NCBI RefSeq assembly: GCF_000426845.1
Contig: NZ_AUGD01000008.1
Location: 124,001-188,000 of the forward strand
DNA from: Bradyrhizobium sp. in8p8
Lineage (GTDB): Bacteria > Pseudomonadota > Alphaproteobacteria > Rhizobiales > Xanthobacteraceae
Length of the DNA stretch: 64,000 nucleotides
Reading direction: 5' to 3'
The translations under genes were made by a program, and so were the position numbers. This document shows, piece by piece, positions 55,278 through 63,220 of the stretch. The first letter of the stretch is position 1; each line of letters begins with the position of its first letter. The notes below the pieces were generated by a model. That model was not told the DNA's origin. It ran no database searches and saw nothing but the letters and a program-made list of their open reading frames with translations.

Positions 55278-56390
55278 TTAGCCCTGTGGCAGTTGCGGCG
55301 CATCCGTCGGCAACAGATGCTCCTTCAGGATGAGGGCAACGATCAGGAGCGGCGACGACAGGAATGCGCCCATGGGGCCCCACAACCACGTCCAGAACGC
55401 CAGCGCGAGCAGCACGGCGAGCGCATTCAGCGCCAGCCGCCGCCCAATGATCATCGGCGTGACGAAGTGTCCCTCCAGGAAGGTGAGACCGCCGAAGGCG
55501 AGTGCCGCGATCAAGCCGCCACTGATGGTGGGAAAGGCGATCAGCCCCACCACGACCAGCAGCGCGAACATCGCAACCGGCCCGATGATCGGGATGAAGT
55601 TGAGCGTTGCGGCCAGCGCGCCGAGCCCGGCCGGGTTGGGCATTCCTGCGAGTGCGCAGATGATGCCTGTGCCGACGCCGACTCCGACATTGATCAGGGT
55701 GACGGTCAGCAAATAATTTCCCAGATGGACCTCGATCTCGTTCAGAATCCGGAGCGTACGAAGCCGTGCGTCATGATCGCTGAAAGTCATGATCATGGCC
55801 CGCCGCAGGTCGCGCCAGCTTGCGATGAAAAGGATCAGGGTGACGAAGAACAGCAGGAACTCGGTAAAGGTCGGTGACAGGAATTCGATCGTCGGCTGCA
55901 CCCAGTCGATCTTGGGTATGTGGAAGCTCGGCAATCCTTCCGAGCCGCCGAGCATGGCCTGCATCTCCCGCCACAGCGCGAGCGGCCGGTCGAACACGTG
56001 CAGCTTGTCCTTCAGCTGGGCACCGAGCTCCGGCAGGCGCGTGCTCCACTCCATCATCGGCGAGGCGATCAGCGCCACCATGAAGGCGACCACCGCGGTT
56101 ACGGCGATGACGATCAGGACCGCGCCGACGCTGCGGGGGACCCTGTACCGCTCGAGAAAGCCCGCCGCCGGCGATAGCATCGTGCCGATGACGAAGGCCA
56201 TCACCACGGGCAGGAAGAAGGCCCGCCCGACGTAGAGCACGGTGACGATGGCAATCAGCAAAAGGCCTGCGAGTGCGAAGGCGACGAACTCCGTGCGGCG
56301 GATCACGGGCGGCAGCTCGGCAGGGCTGTGGGGAAGCGGATCGCTTTCGCTGCTGCCGGAAATCAGACGTTCACTGGGAAGGACGCGCAC
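55278..56390 (-). CDS. AI-2E family (PerM/TqsA-like) transporter
   Basis: A 370-residue membrane protein. Helices cluster at about 27-70 and 75-105, a soluble middle domain follows (about 110-165), then four to five more helices with the conserved NFIPIIGPVAMF and EGHFVTPMIIGRRLALN. Family members export small molecules or act as Na+/H+ antiporters; the substrate here is unknown. The start is a GTG at 56390, chosen because GGGAGA lies 7 bases upstream and the longer frame covers an EcfG promoter. Confidence 0.88.
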   Translation of the reverse strand: MRVLPSERLISGSSESDPLPHSPAELPPVIRRTEFVAFALAGLLLIAIVTVLYVGRAFFLPVVMAFVIGTMLSPAAGFLERYRVPRSVGAVLIVIAVTAVVAFMVALIASPMMEWSTRLPELGAQLKDKLHVFDRPLALWREMQAMLGGSEGLPSFHIPKIDWVQPTIEFLSPTFTEFLLFFVTLILFIASWRDLRRAMIMTFSDHDARLRTLRILNEIEVHLGNYLLTVTLINVGVGVGTGIICALAGMPNPAGLGALAATLNFIPIIGPVAMFALLVVVGLIAFPTISGGLIAALAFGGLTFLEGHFVTPMIIGRRLALNALAVLLALAFWTWLWGPMGAFLSSPLLIVALILKEHLLPTDAPQLPQG

Positions 56391-56440
56391 AATATTTCTC
56401 CCACCCGGAAACCGAGATCCGCGCCCGTTGACGACATCCC

Positions 56441-56465
56441 AACGCGCGGATGGCATGCCGGTTCC
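56441..56465 (-). promoter_or_regulatory. EcfG-type promoter of the AI-2E family gene
   Basis: Reverse strand: GGAAC at 56465-56461, 16 bp, CGTT at 56444-56441, an exact consensus match 51 bp ahead of the GTG start. Its presence inside the longer open frame supports the shorter start for the gene. Confidence 0.72.
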
Positions 56466-56524
56466 ATCGCGCTTTCGTGAATTGCTGCTCGCTTGACTGT
56501 GACGTCGCTGCTGCATCCCACGCC

Positions 56525-56550
56525 GGAACTTCAAACCGGCCGGTGGAGTT
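56525..56550 (+). promoter_or_regulatory. near-consensus EcfG promoter of the L,D-transpeptidase gene
   Basis: GGAAC (56525-56529), 17 bp, AGTT (56547-56550): one base off in the -10 element. It is 47 bp ahead of the ATG and points away from the AI-2E promoter in the same 206-bp gap, so both divergent genes may respond to the same sigma factor. Confidence 0.5.
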
Positions 56551-56596
56551 TGTTCGGCAGCGCATCACCCTGATGCACACACCAACGGGGCAGCAC

Positions 56597-57376
56597 ATGA
56601 CAACGTTGTTAGCAGTCCGCAGCAGCTTCTCGCCGCGCGCCGTCGCCGCATTCTGTTTCGCGTCCGCTCTGCTCGCAGTGCCCTTGGACGGCGCAAGCGC
56701 GCAAACGTTCGGCTATGCGCCGATGCAGCTCCATGAGCGGATGCAGCTGCAGGATGAGGGTTACACCGAGGGAGTTGCCAACGAGGCGCCGCGGGCCGCC
56801 GACGAGGACGCCCAGTTGCCCGACCGGCTGCGCAAGCAGATCGTCAGCTTCGACCGGAGCGAGCCGGCCGGCACCATCGTCATCGATACCAACAACACCT
56901 ATCTCTACTACGTGCTCGGCAACGGCCGCGCGATCCGCTACGGCGTCGGCGTGGGCCGCGAAGGCTTCACCTGGTCGGGCGTGCAGAGCGTCAGCCGCAA
57001 GGCCGAGTGGCCGGACTGGCATCCGCCTGCCGCAATGATCGCGCGCCAGCCCTATCTGCCGCGCTTCGTCGCAGGCGGCCCCGGCAATCCGCTGGGCGCG
57101 CGCGCGATGTATCTCGGCTCGAGCCAGTACCGCATCCACGGCACCAACGATCCCTCCACGATCGGCAAGTTCGTCTCGTCCGGCTGCATCCGCATGACAA
57201 ACGAGGACGTCATCGACCTGTTCAGCCGGGTCAACGTTGGTGCCAAGGTCGTGGTGTTGCCGAAGAGCGCGCCGCTGATGGCCAGAGGCGCAGATCCTGC
57301 GCGAAAGCGCCCGGCCGTGAGCGCGCTGCCCTCGGGTCGGCAGGCGTTGAACATCACGACGTCGGCCGTGAACTGA
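56597..57376 (+). CDS. L,D-transpeptidase (YkuD domain), exported
   Basis: A 259-residue periplasmic enzyme. A signal peptide ends near DGASA; the YkuD domain (about 95-235) has the HGTNDPSTIGK and SSGCIRM motifs, with the catalytic His and Cys. Such enzymes make 3-3 cross-links in murein or attach proteins to it, which strengthens the wall under stress. I used the ATG at 56597; an ATG eight codons earlier is possible. The DUF2865 gene follows after 16 bp. Confidence 0.92.
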   Translation: MTTLLAVRSSFSPRAVAAFCFASALLAVPLDGASAQTFGYAPMQLHERMQLQDEGYTEGVANEAPRAADEDAQLPDRLRKQIVSFDRSEPAGTIVIDTNNTYLYYVLGNGRAIRYGVGVGREGFTWSGVQSVSRKAEWPDWHPPAAMIARQPYLPRFVAGGPGNPLGARAMYLGSSQYRIHGTNDPSTIGKFVSSGCIRMTNEDVIDLFSRVNVGAKVVVLPKSAPLMARGADPARKRPAVSALPSGRQALNITTSAVN

Positions 57377-57392
57377 GAGTGAGCGAGGTCAT

Positions 57393-58043
57393 ATGAGCAG
57401 ACGCCTGGTTGGCAAAACGGCTGGCGGTGCGGCGATCCTGGTCGCTATTTCGGCCGGTCTTGCGTCGGCGCCTTCAGCGCAGGCGCAGGATTTTTTCTCG
57501 GGATTGTTCGGCGGCTTCCGGATGCGGCCGCCACCGGAGATCCGGATGCCGTTCCCGCATGACGATGTGCCGCGCTATGAGGCGCCGCGCCAGCGCGCCT
57601 CTTACGGCGGCGGCATGGCCTATTGTGTGCGCGGCTGTGACGGCCGGTATTTCCCGGCGCAAGGAAGCGATGCCGAAAGCAAGGCGCAATCCTGCAAGAG
57701 CTTCTGCCCGGCCTCCGAAACCTCGCTGGTCTACGGCGGCAATATCGACGACGCCACGACCGAAAAGGGAAAATCCTATTCCGATTTGCCCAACGCCTAT
57801 CGCTATCGCAACGAGATCGTCGCAGGCTGCACCTGCAACGGCAAGGATCCGGTCGGGCTCGCATCGGTCAAGGTCGAGGACGATCCGACCTTGCGTAAAG
57901 GCGACATCGTCGCGGGGGCCAATGGTCTCGTAGTCGCCAGCCGCAATGCCAACGACCGGCGGGGCGTCGCGATGAACTTCTCGCCGCTGCCGGATTCTGT
58001 GCGCGCCAGATTCCGCCAGGTCCCGGTGGTGGCGAAGGAATAG
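57393..58043 (+). CDS. DUF2865 domain exported protein
   Basis: A 216-residue secreted protein: signal cut at AQAQ near residue 31, a Pro/Arg-rich stretch, then the DUF2865 region with YCVRGCDGRYFP, CKSFCP and GCTCNG, whose Cys pairs probably form disulfides. The family is almost confined to Bradyrhizobium-like bacteria and has no known function. Its location 16 bp after the L,D-transpeptidase gene suggests work on the cell wall or outer membrane. Confidence 0.85.
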   Translation: MSRRLVGKTAGGAAILVAISAGLASAPSAQAQDFFSGLFGGFRMRPPPEIRMPFPHDDVPRYEAPRQRASYGGGMAYCVRGCDGRYFPAQGSDAESKAQSCKSFCPASETSLVYGGNIDDATTEKGKSYSDLPNAYRYRNEIVAGCTCNGKDPVGLASVKVEDDPTLRKGDIVAGANGLVVASRNANDRRGVAMNFSPLPDSVRARFRQVPVVAKE

Positions 58044-58150
58044 CGAGCGCCGCATCCGACGGCGGCGCGGACCTTGTCGGACCGCCAAATGCTGGCTGGC
58101 CGGCTGGGGAGACAGGGACTTCGTGAGCGGTTGCCGCAGGTTTCCCATAT

Positions 58151-58175
58151 GGAACCGGCCCGGGTGCCGCGCGTT
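58151..58175 (+). promoter_or_regulatory. EcfG-type promoter of the 51-residue membrane protein gene
   Basis: GGAAC (58151-58155), 16 bp, CGTT (58172-58175), an exact consensus match 36 bp before the ATG at 58212. Confidence 0.74.
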
Positions 58176-58211
58176 AGACCAGCGTAGCAATTGCCTGAAG
58201 GGGGTCTCGCG

Positions 58212-58367
58212 ATGCTGGTCGGCGTACTCGTCACCTTTCTCGTCGTCATTCTCGTGCTTTATCTCATCAACATGCTGCCGATGGATGGCCGCGCCAAGCA
58301 GATCGCGCGCGTGATCGTCATCATCATCGGCATCGTGTCGCTGCTGAAATATCTCGCGGTGTTCTAG
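58212..58367 (+). CDS. 51-residue double-span membrane protein (Thivi_2564-like)
   Basis: A small frame starting with ATG after AAGGGGG and ending with TAG at 58365-58367. Two hydrophobic helices (about 3-21 and 31-50) flank a short loop with NMLPMDGRAKQIAR; the PMDG motif between two helices fits a widespread small membrane protein family whose function is unknown. A consensus EcfG promoter precedes it, so it is probably a real stress-induced gene. Confidence 0.75.
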   Translation: MLVGVLVTFLVVILVLYLINMLPMDGRAKQIARVIVIIIGIVSLLKYLAVF

Positions 58368-58377
58368 CGCGTAGGTT

Positions 58378-58443
58378 CGTAGCCGGGATGCGCCGCGATA
58401 TCCGGGCTGCTGCAACAAGGATTGCGCTTCATCCAGGTTACGG
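58378..58443. repeat. imperfect intergenic palindrome
   Basis: The ends CGTAGCCGGGATG and CATCCAGGTTACG are inverse complements with few mismatches, around GATATCCGGG and GGATTGCGC. It matches the pattern of short extragenic palindromes in Bradyrhizobium. It lies between the convergent small membrane-protein gene and csbD. Confidence 0.5.
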
Positions 58444-58444
58444 T

Positions 58445-58474
58445 TCAAACAAAAGCCCCGGCGTGAGCCGGGGC
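58445..58474 (-). terminator. Rho-independent terminator after csbD
   Basis: GCCCCGGC (58455-58462) and GCCGGGGC (58467-58474) pair around a 4-base loop; the reverse strand then reads TTTTGTTTG. It is 18 bp past the csbD stop. Confidence 0.85.
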
Positions 58475-58491
58475 TTCGTTCGCGTAAATTC

Positions 58492-58692
58492 TCAGTGCAG
58501 CCCTTTGAGCCAGTCGTCGACGTCCTGCCGAACCTGGTCCTTGGCCTTGCCATAACGTTCCTGCAGCCGGCCCTCGAGCTGCTCGCGGCGACCCTCGATC
58601 AGTTGAAGGTCGTCGTCGGTGAGCTTGCCCCACTTCTCCTTGGCCGAGCCCTTGAACTGCTTCCAGTTTCCTTCGATGCGATTCCAGTCCAT
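58492..58692 (-). CDS. CsbD-family general stress protein
   Basis: A 66-residue, strongly charged helical protein: MDWNRIEGNWKQFKGSAKEK, WGKLTDDDLQLIEGRREQL and ERYGKAKDQVRQDVDDWL are the CsbD pattern. The function is unknown; it is a classic stress-regulon marker. The ATG at 58692 follows AGGAG by 8 bases. An exact EcfG promoter lies 30 bp upstream and a strong terminator follows, so it is a compact single-gene unit. Confidence 0.92.
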   Translation of the reverse strand: MDWNRIEGNWKQFKGSAKEKWGKLTDDDLQLIEGRREQLEGRLQERYGKAKDQVRQDVDDWLKGLH

Positions 58693-58721
58693 GACCATCT
58701 CCTGTTGGTTGATGGCCCGAC

Positions 58722-58747
58722 AACGCGACCCCTTCGCAGCCGGTTCC
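58722..58747 (-). promoter_or_regulatory. EcfG-type promoter of csbD
   Basis: Reverse strand: GGAAC at 58747-58743, 17 bp, CGTT at 58725-58722, an exact consensus match. The start point would be near 58714, just ahead of the ribosome site. Confidence 0.75.
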
Positions 58748-58775
58748 GCGGCACCTTGCGGCGTTTCGTCCAACG

Positions 58776-58804
58776 AAAAAGCCCCGGCATGCGCCGGGGC
58801 TTTT
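58776..58804. terminator. Rho-independent terminator after glcB
   Basis: GCCCCGGC and GCCGGGGC (58781-58800) with an ATGC loop; TTTTTCG follows on the reverse strand and TTTTG on the forward strand, so it can work both ways. The stem is identical to that of the csbD terminator 300 bp away. Confidence 0.85.
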
Positions 58805-58823
58805 GACGTTTCACTGAGTTCGC

Positions 58824-60989
58824 TCAGCCCAGCGACTTGGCCTCGCGGCGGCGCGCGGTCAGGATGTATTCGGTGTAACCGTTCGGCTGCTCGCGGCCCT
58901 TGAAGATGAGGTCGCAGGCGGCCTTGAAGGCGACGCCGTCGAAGCTTGGCGCCATCGGCTTGTAGATCGGGTCGCCCGCATTCTGCTTGTCGACGACGAT
59001 GGCCATGCGCTTGAGCGATTCCATCACCTGCGCCTCGGTGATCACGCCCTGGTGCAGCCAGTTGGCGAGATGCTGGCTGGAGATGCGCAACGTCGCGCGG
59101 TCTTCCATCAGGCCGACGTCGTGGATGTCGGGCACCTTGGAGCAGCCGACGCCCTGGTCGATCCAGCGGACGACGTATCCGAGGATGCCCTGGCAATTGT
59201 TGTCAATCTCCTGCTTCACGTCATCTGGCGCCCAGTTCGACTTCGACACCGGAATGGTGAGGATGTCCGAGAGCTTTGCGCGCGTCCCGCCCTTGGCGAG
59301 TTCCTGCTGGCGCGCGATGACGTTGACCTGGTGGTAGTGCAGCGCGTGCAGCGTCGCGGCGGTCGGCGAGGGCACCCAGGCCGTGGTGGCGCCGGCCTGC
59401 GGATGGGCGAGCTTTTGCGCCAGCATATCCGCCATCTTGTCGGGCGCGGCCCACATGCCCTTGCCGATCTGGGCGTGGCCGGGCAGGCCACAGGCCAGGC
59501 CCATGTCGACGTTCCAGTCCTCATAGGCCTTGATCCAGGCCTGCGCCTTCATCTCGTTCTTGCGGATCATGGGGCCCGCTTCCATCGAGGTGTGGATCTC
59601 GTCGCCGGTACGATCGAGGAAGCCGGTGTTGATGAACATGATCCGCTTGGAGGCGCGCTGGATGCAGGCCTTGAGGTTGACTGTGGTACGCCGCTCCTCG
59701 TCCATGATGCCGACCTTGAGCGTGTTCTCGGGCAAGCCCAGCATCTTCTCGACGCGGTCGAAGATCTCGCAGGTGAGCGATACCTCGTCCGGCCCGTGCA
59801 TCTTCGGCTTCACGATATACGCCGAGCCCGTGCGGCTGTTCTTGACCTTGGAGAGACCCTTGAGGTCGTGAATGGCAAGCAGGCCCGACACGGCGGCATC
59901 GAGCAGGCCCTCGGGGACCTCCTCGCCCTTCTCGTCCAGCACCGCGTCGGTGAACATGTGGTGACCGCAATTGCGCATCAGGAGCAGGCTGCGGCCGTGC
60001 AGCTTGAGCTCGCCCTTGCCGTCAGGCGTCTTGTAGCTGCGGTCGGCATTGAGCGAGCGCGTCAGCGTCTTGCCGCCCTTCTCGAAATCGGCCGACAACG
60101 TGCCGTTCATCAGGCCGAGCGTGTTGCGGTAGACCAGCACCTTGTCCTCGGCGTCGACGGCAGCGACCGAATCTTCCATGTCGAGGATGGTCGAGACTGC
60201 AGCCTCCATGATCACGTCGGCGACGCCGGCCGGATCGTCCTTGCCGATCGCGCTGCTGCGGTCGATCTTGACCTCGATATGCAGGCCGTTGTTGACGAGC
60301 AGCACTGCACTCGGCGCGGCGGCATCGCCCTGGAAGCCGGCGAACTGCGCGGCGTTCTTCAGCGCGGTGGCGTTGCCGCTCTTCAGCTTTACCGCAAGCT
60401 GGCCCGCGACGACGCTGTAGGCGGTGACGTCGGTGTGGCTGCCGGTTGCGAGCGGCACGGCGTTATCGAGGAACGCCTTGGCCTTGGCGATCACCTTGTC
60501 GCCGCGCGCCTTGTTGTAGCCCTTGCCGCTCTCGGAAGCATCATGCGGGATGGCATCGGTGCCGTAGAAGGCGTCATAGAGCGAGCCCCAGCGCGCATTC
60601 GCCGCGTTCAGCGCGTAGCGCGCATTCGTCAGTGGCACGACCAGCTGCGGGCCGCAGATCTTGCCGATCTCCTCGTCGACATTGGCAGTCTCGACGTTCT
60701 GGGTCGCCGGCTCCGGGACCAGATAGCCGATCTCCTTCAGGAAGGCGGTATAGGCGTCGAGGTCGAACGCCTTGCCCTTGTTGGCCCGGTGCCAGTCGTC
60801 GATCTTGGCCTGAAGTGTGTCGCGGAATGCGAGCAGTTCGCGGTTCTTCGGCCCCAGTTCCTTGATGATGCCGGCGAGCCCGGCCCAGAACGCATCCGGC
60901 GCGATCCCCGTTTTCGGGGCCGCTTCCTTGGCGATGAAATCAAACAGGACGGGAGCGATCTTCAATCCGTGGGCGTCGACGCGTTTCAT
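58824..60989 (-). CDS. glcB: malate synthase G
   Basis: A 721-residue monomeric enzyme of the glyoxylate bypass, condensing glyoxylate and acetyl-CoA to malate. Landmarks are VIMEAAVSTILDMEDSVAAVD, the catalytic Arg region VYRNTLGLM, SLLLMRNCGHHM, MDEERRTTVNLK and the C-terminal catalytic-Asp region. The open frame runs 46 codons further upstream, but the ATG at 60989 (MKRVDAHGL) fits the family start and length. It is a single gene; no isocitrate lyase gene is nearby. Confidence 0.96.
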   Translation of the reverse strand: MKRVDAHGLKIAPVLFDFIAKEAAPKTGIAPDAFWAGLAGIIKELGPKNRELLAFRDTLQAKIDDWHRANKGKAFDLDAYTAFLKEIGYLVPEPATQNVETANVDEEIGKICGPQLVVPLTNARYALNAANARWGSLYDAFYGTDAIPHDASESGKGYNKARGDKVIAKAKAFLDNAVPLATGSHTDVTAYSVVAGQLAVKLKSGNATALKNAAQFAGFQGDAAAPSAVLLVNNGLHIEVKIDRSSAIGKDDPAGVADVIMEAAVSTILDMEDSVAAVDAEDKVLVYRNTLGLMNGTLSADFEKGGKTLTRSLNADRSYKTPDGKGELKLHGRSLLLMRNCGHHMFTDAVLDEKGEEVPEGLLDAAVSGLLAIHDLKGLSKVKNSRTGSAYIVKPKMHGPDEVSLTCEIFDRVEKMLGLPENTLKVGIMDEERRTTVNLKACIQRASKRIMFINTGFLDRTGDEIHTSMEAGPMIRKNEMKAQAWIKAYEDWNVDMGLACGLPGHAQIGKGMWAAPDKMADMLAQKLAHPQAGATTAWVPSPTAATLHALHYHQVNVIARQQELAKGGTRAKLSDILTIPVSKSNWAPDDVKQEIDNNCQGILGYVVRWIDQGVGCSKVPDIHDVGLMEDRATLRISSQHLANWLHQGVITEAQVMESLKRMAIVVDKQNAGDPIYKPMAPSFDGVAFKAACDLIFKGREQPNGYTEYILTARRREAKSLG

Positions 60990-61160
60990 GATGGGCTTTC
61001 TTGTTGGAAATGGCTGCTTTTGGCTGCTTTTGACCCGACAGCAGCAAAATGCGCTCCAGGGAGCGGCTTTCGGGGGCCTATTAGCCCCAAAAAAGGGGCG
61101 GTGAGAAGACCCCCGCGCGGTTGTCAAAATGTCAAGGAATAGGGGCAGCCGCTCGCGCCG

Positions 61161-61265
61161 CTGTCATTTCCCGCGAAAGCGGGCAAGCCAGTGCGCCGCG
61201 GCTTCTCCGTATCCCATCGCTGTCTCCGGCGTATTGGGGCGCCCGGCCAATCGGGCGAGGACCGC
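61161..61265. repeat. intergenic repeat with CCCGCGAAAGCGGG core
   Basis: It begins CTGTCATTTCCCGCGAAAGCGG and ends GCCCGGCCAATCGGGCGAGG. The composition and order match a repeat dispersed in Bradyrhizobium genomes, here with a diverged right end. It sits in the 293 bp between cysNC and glcB, which otherwise holds only the glcB leader. Confidence 0.5.
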
Positions 61266-61282
61266 GGGGGGCTGGGACAGAA

Positions 61283-63199
61283 TCAAATATTCGCAGCGAG
61301 GTCCACGACCTCGTCGAACAGCACGCCGGTCGTCTTCAGCATGTGCTCGACCTCGTCGGTCGCCTCGGCGACCGTCCTCTTCGACGTGTCGATCACGAGT
61401 TCGGCCGCGTCAGGCTTCTCGTAGTCGTTGCCGATCCCGGTGAACGAAGCCAATGCACCTGCACGGGCCTTCTTGTAGTGGCCCTTGGGGTCGCGCTCCT
61501 CGCACACCTCGGCCGGCGTCGCGACGTGGATCTCGCGGAACGCGGTGTCGGCGATCCGGCGTGCCGCTGCGCGATCCTCGCGGGCCGGCGAGACCGCGGC
61601 GACGATGGCGATATGGCCGTTGCGGGCAAGGTGCGTCGCGACCTCGGCGAGGCGGCGGATGTTCTCGCTGCGATCAGCGGCGGAGAAGCCGAGATCGCTG
61701 TTGAGGCCCGCGCGCAGCGTGTCGCCGTCCAGCAGGATCGGCGAGCCGCCATGGCTGAACAGCCGCCGCTCCAGCGCTTTTGCCAGCGTCGACTTGCCGG
61801 AGGCGGGCAGGCCGGTGAGCCAGACCACGGCGCCGTTGTGGCGATAGCGCGCCGAGCGCTCGTCGGGCCGCAGCGCCGATTCCACCGGCACGATGTCAAC
61901 AGGCACGGCGCGTTGGCCGGCATCGACCGACAGCACCAGGCCGCCGCCGGCGATGCGTCCGGACACCTCGATCACGAGGCGGCCGGTGCGCGGGTTCTCG
62001 GTGTAGGGGTCGGTCGCGATCGGACTGGACAGGGAGATGTCGATCTCGCCGACATGGTTGCGGCCGATCACCCTGTTCTCGGAGCTCGAGAGCTCGCCGG
62101 GATCGATCGCCTTCTCGATGGCAACCACGGTGGCGCGGCTTTCCTTCGGCCCGCAGCGCACCAGCAGCTGGTCGCCCCTGGCGAGCGGCTTGTCGTGCAG
62201 CCAGAAGATCCGCGCGCGCAGCCGCCGCGTTTCGCGCGGTGCGCTGCCTGCATGCGCGACGATGTCGCCGCGCTCGATGAACAATTCGCGATCGAGCGTG
62301 ATGCCGACCGAGCGGCCCGCGCCCTGACGGCTGGCGACCGACGTTACCGGCCAGCTCTCGACCGACTTGATCCTGGCGATCTTGCCGGCGGGCATGATCA
62401 CGATCTCGTCGCCGGCGATCAGGTTGCCGGACTCGATGCGGCCCGCGACGATGCGGCGGTCGTCGAATTTGTAAATTGCCTGCACCGGCAGCCGTAGCGG
62501 CAGTGCCTCCAGCGCCCGTGCGGGCTCGAGCCGGTCAAGCGCTTCGACCACGCTTGGTCCCTTGTACCAGCCGATCCGATCGGTGCGCTCCGCGACGCCG
62601 TCGCCGTCGCGCGCCGAAATCGGGATCACCGCCGTCGGTGTCACGCCGAGGCCATTGAGATGCGCGGAGATCTCGTCGCTGATCGCGTTGAAGCGGTTGA
62701 CGGAGAAATCGACGCGATCCATTTTGTTGACGACGACCGCAACCTGCTTCACGCCGAGCAGATGCAGGAGATAGCCATGCCGCCTGGTCTGGTCGCGCAC
62801 ACCCTCGAGCGCATCGATGATCAGCACCGCGCCGTCGGCCTGGGAGGCGCCGGTGATCATGTTGCGCAGGAACTCGGCATGGCCGGGCGCGTCGATCAGC
62901 ACGATGTCGCGCGAATTGGTGCGGAAACGGATCTGCGTGGTGTCGATGGTGATGCCCTGGTCGCGCTCGGTCTGCAGCGCATCGAGCAGGAACGACCATT
63001 CGAACGGCATGCCGCGCCGCGCGCTGACGGCTTTCAACATGTCCAGCTTGCCCTCGGGCAGGCTGCCGGTCTCGTGCAGGAGCCGGCCGACCAGCGTCGA
63101 CTTGCCGTGATCGACATGGCCGACGATGACGATGCGCACCTGGGGACGGGTGGTGCCGTTCGGAGTGCTCGGCGGAGCCGTGGTGACGATCATGTTCAT
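61283..63199 (-). CDS. cysNC: bifunctional sulfate adenylyltransferase subunit 1 / APS kinase
   Basis: A 638-residue fusion. The EF-Tu-like GTPase part has GHVDHGKST at 27-35, DAPGH and NKMD, then two beta-barrel domains to about 440. The APS kinase part starts near 450 with P-loop GLPASGKS at 463-470, LDGDTLRAGLNSDLGF and the catalytic-region SPAREDR. With CysD it makes APS and then PAPS for sulfation or sulfate reduction, the same architecture as NodQ. It starts 21 bp after cysD. Confidence 0.95.
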   Translation of the reverse strand: MNMIVTTAPPSTPNGTTRPQVRIVIVGHVDHGKSTLVGRLLHETGSLPEGKLDMLKAVSARRGMPFEWSFLLDALQTERDQGITIDTTQIRFRTNSRDIVLIDAPGHAEFLRNMITGASQADGAVLIIDALEGVRDQTRRHGYLLHLLGVKQVAVVVNKMDRVDFSVNRFNAISDEISAHLNGLGVTPTAVIPISARDGDGVAERTDRIGWYKGPSVVEALDRLEPARALEALPLRLPVQAIYKFDDRRIVAGRIESGNLIAGDEIVIMPAGKIARIKSVESWPVTSVASRQGAGRSVGITLDRELFIERGDIVAHAGSAPRETRRLRARIFWLHDKPLARGDQLLVRCGPKESRATVVAIEKAIDPGELSSSENRVIGRNHVGEIDISLSSPIATDPYTENPRTGRLVIEVSGRIAGGGLVLSVDAGQRAVPVDIVPVESALRPDERSARYRHNGAVVWLTGLPASGKSTLAKALERRLFSHGGSPILLDGDTLRAGLNSDLGFSAADRSENIRRLAEVATHLARNGHIAIVAAVSPAREDRAAARRIADTAFREIHVATPAEVCEERDPKGHYKKARAGALASFTGIGNDYEKPDAAELVIDTSKRTVAEATDEVEHMLKTTGVLFDEVVDLAANI

Positions 63200-63220
63200 G
63201 GAACGCTCGCGTCCTTGAGG

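Noticed and set aside
59052..61142. A 696-codon frame opposite malate synthase G
   Set aside because: Shadow of glcB; the composition is that of reversed codons.
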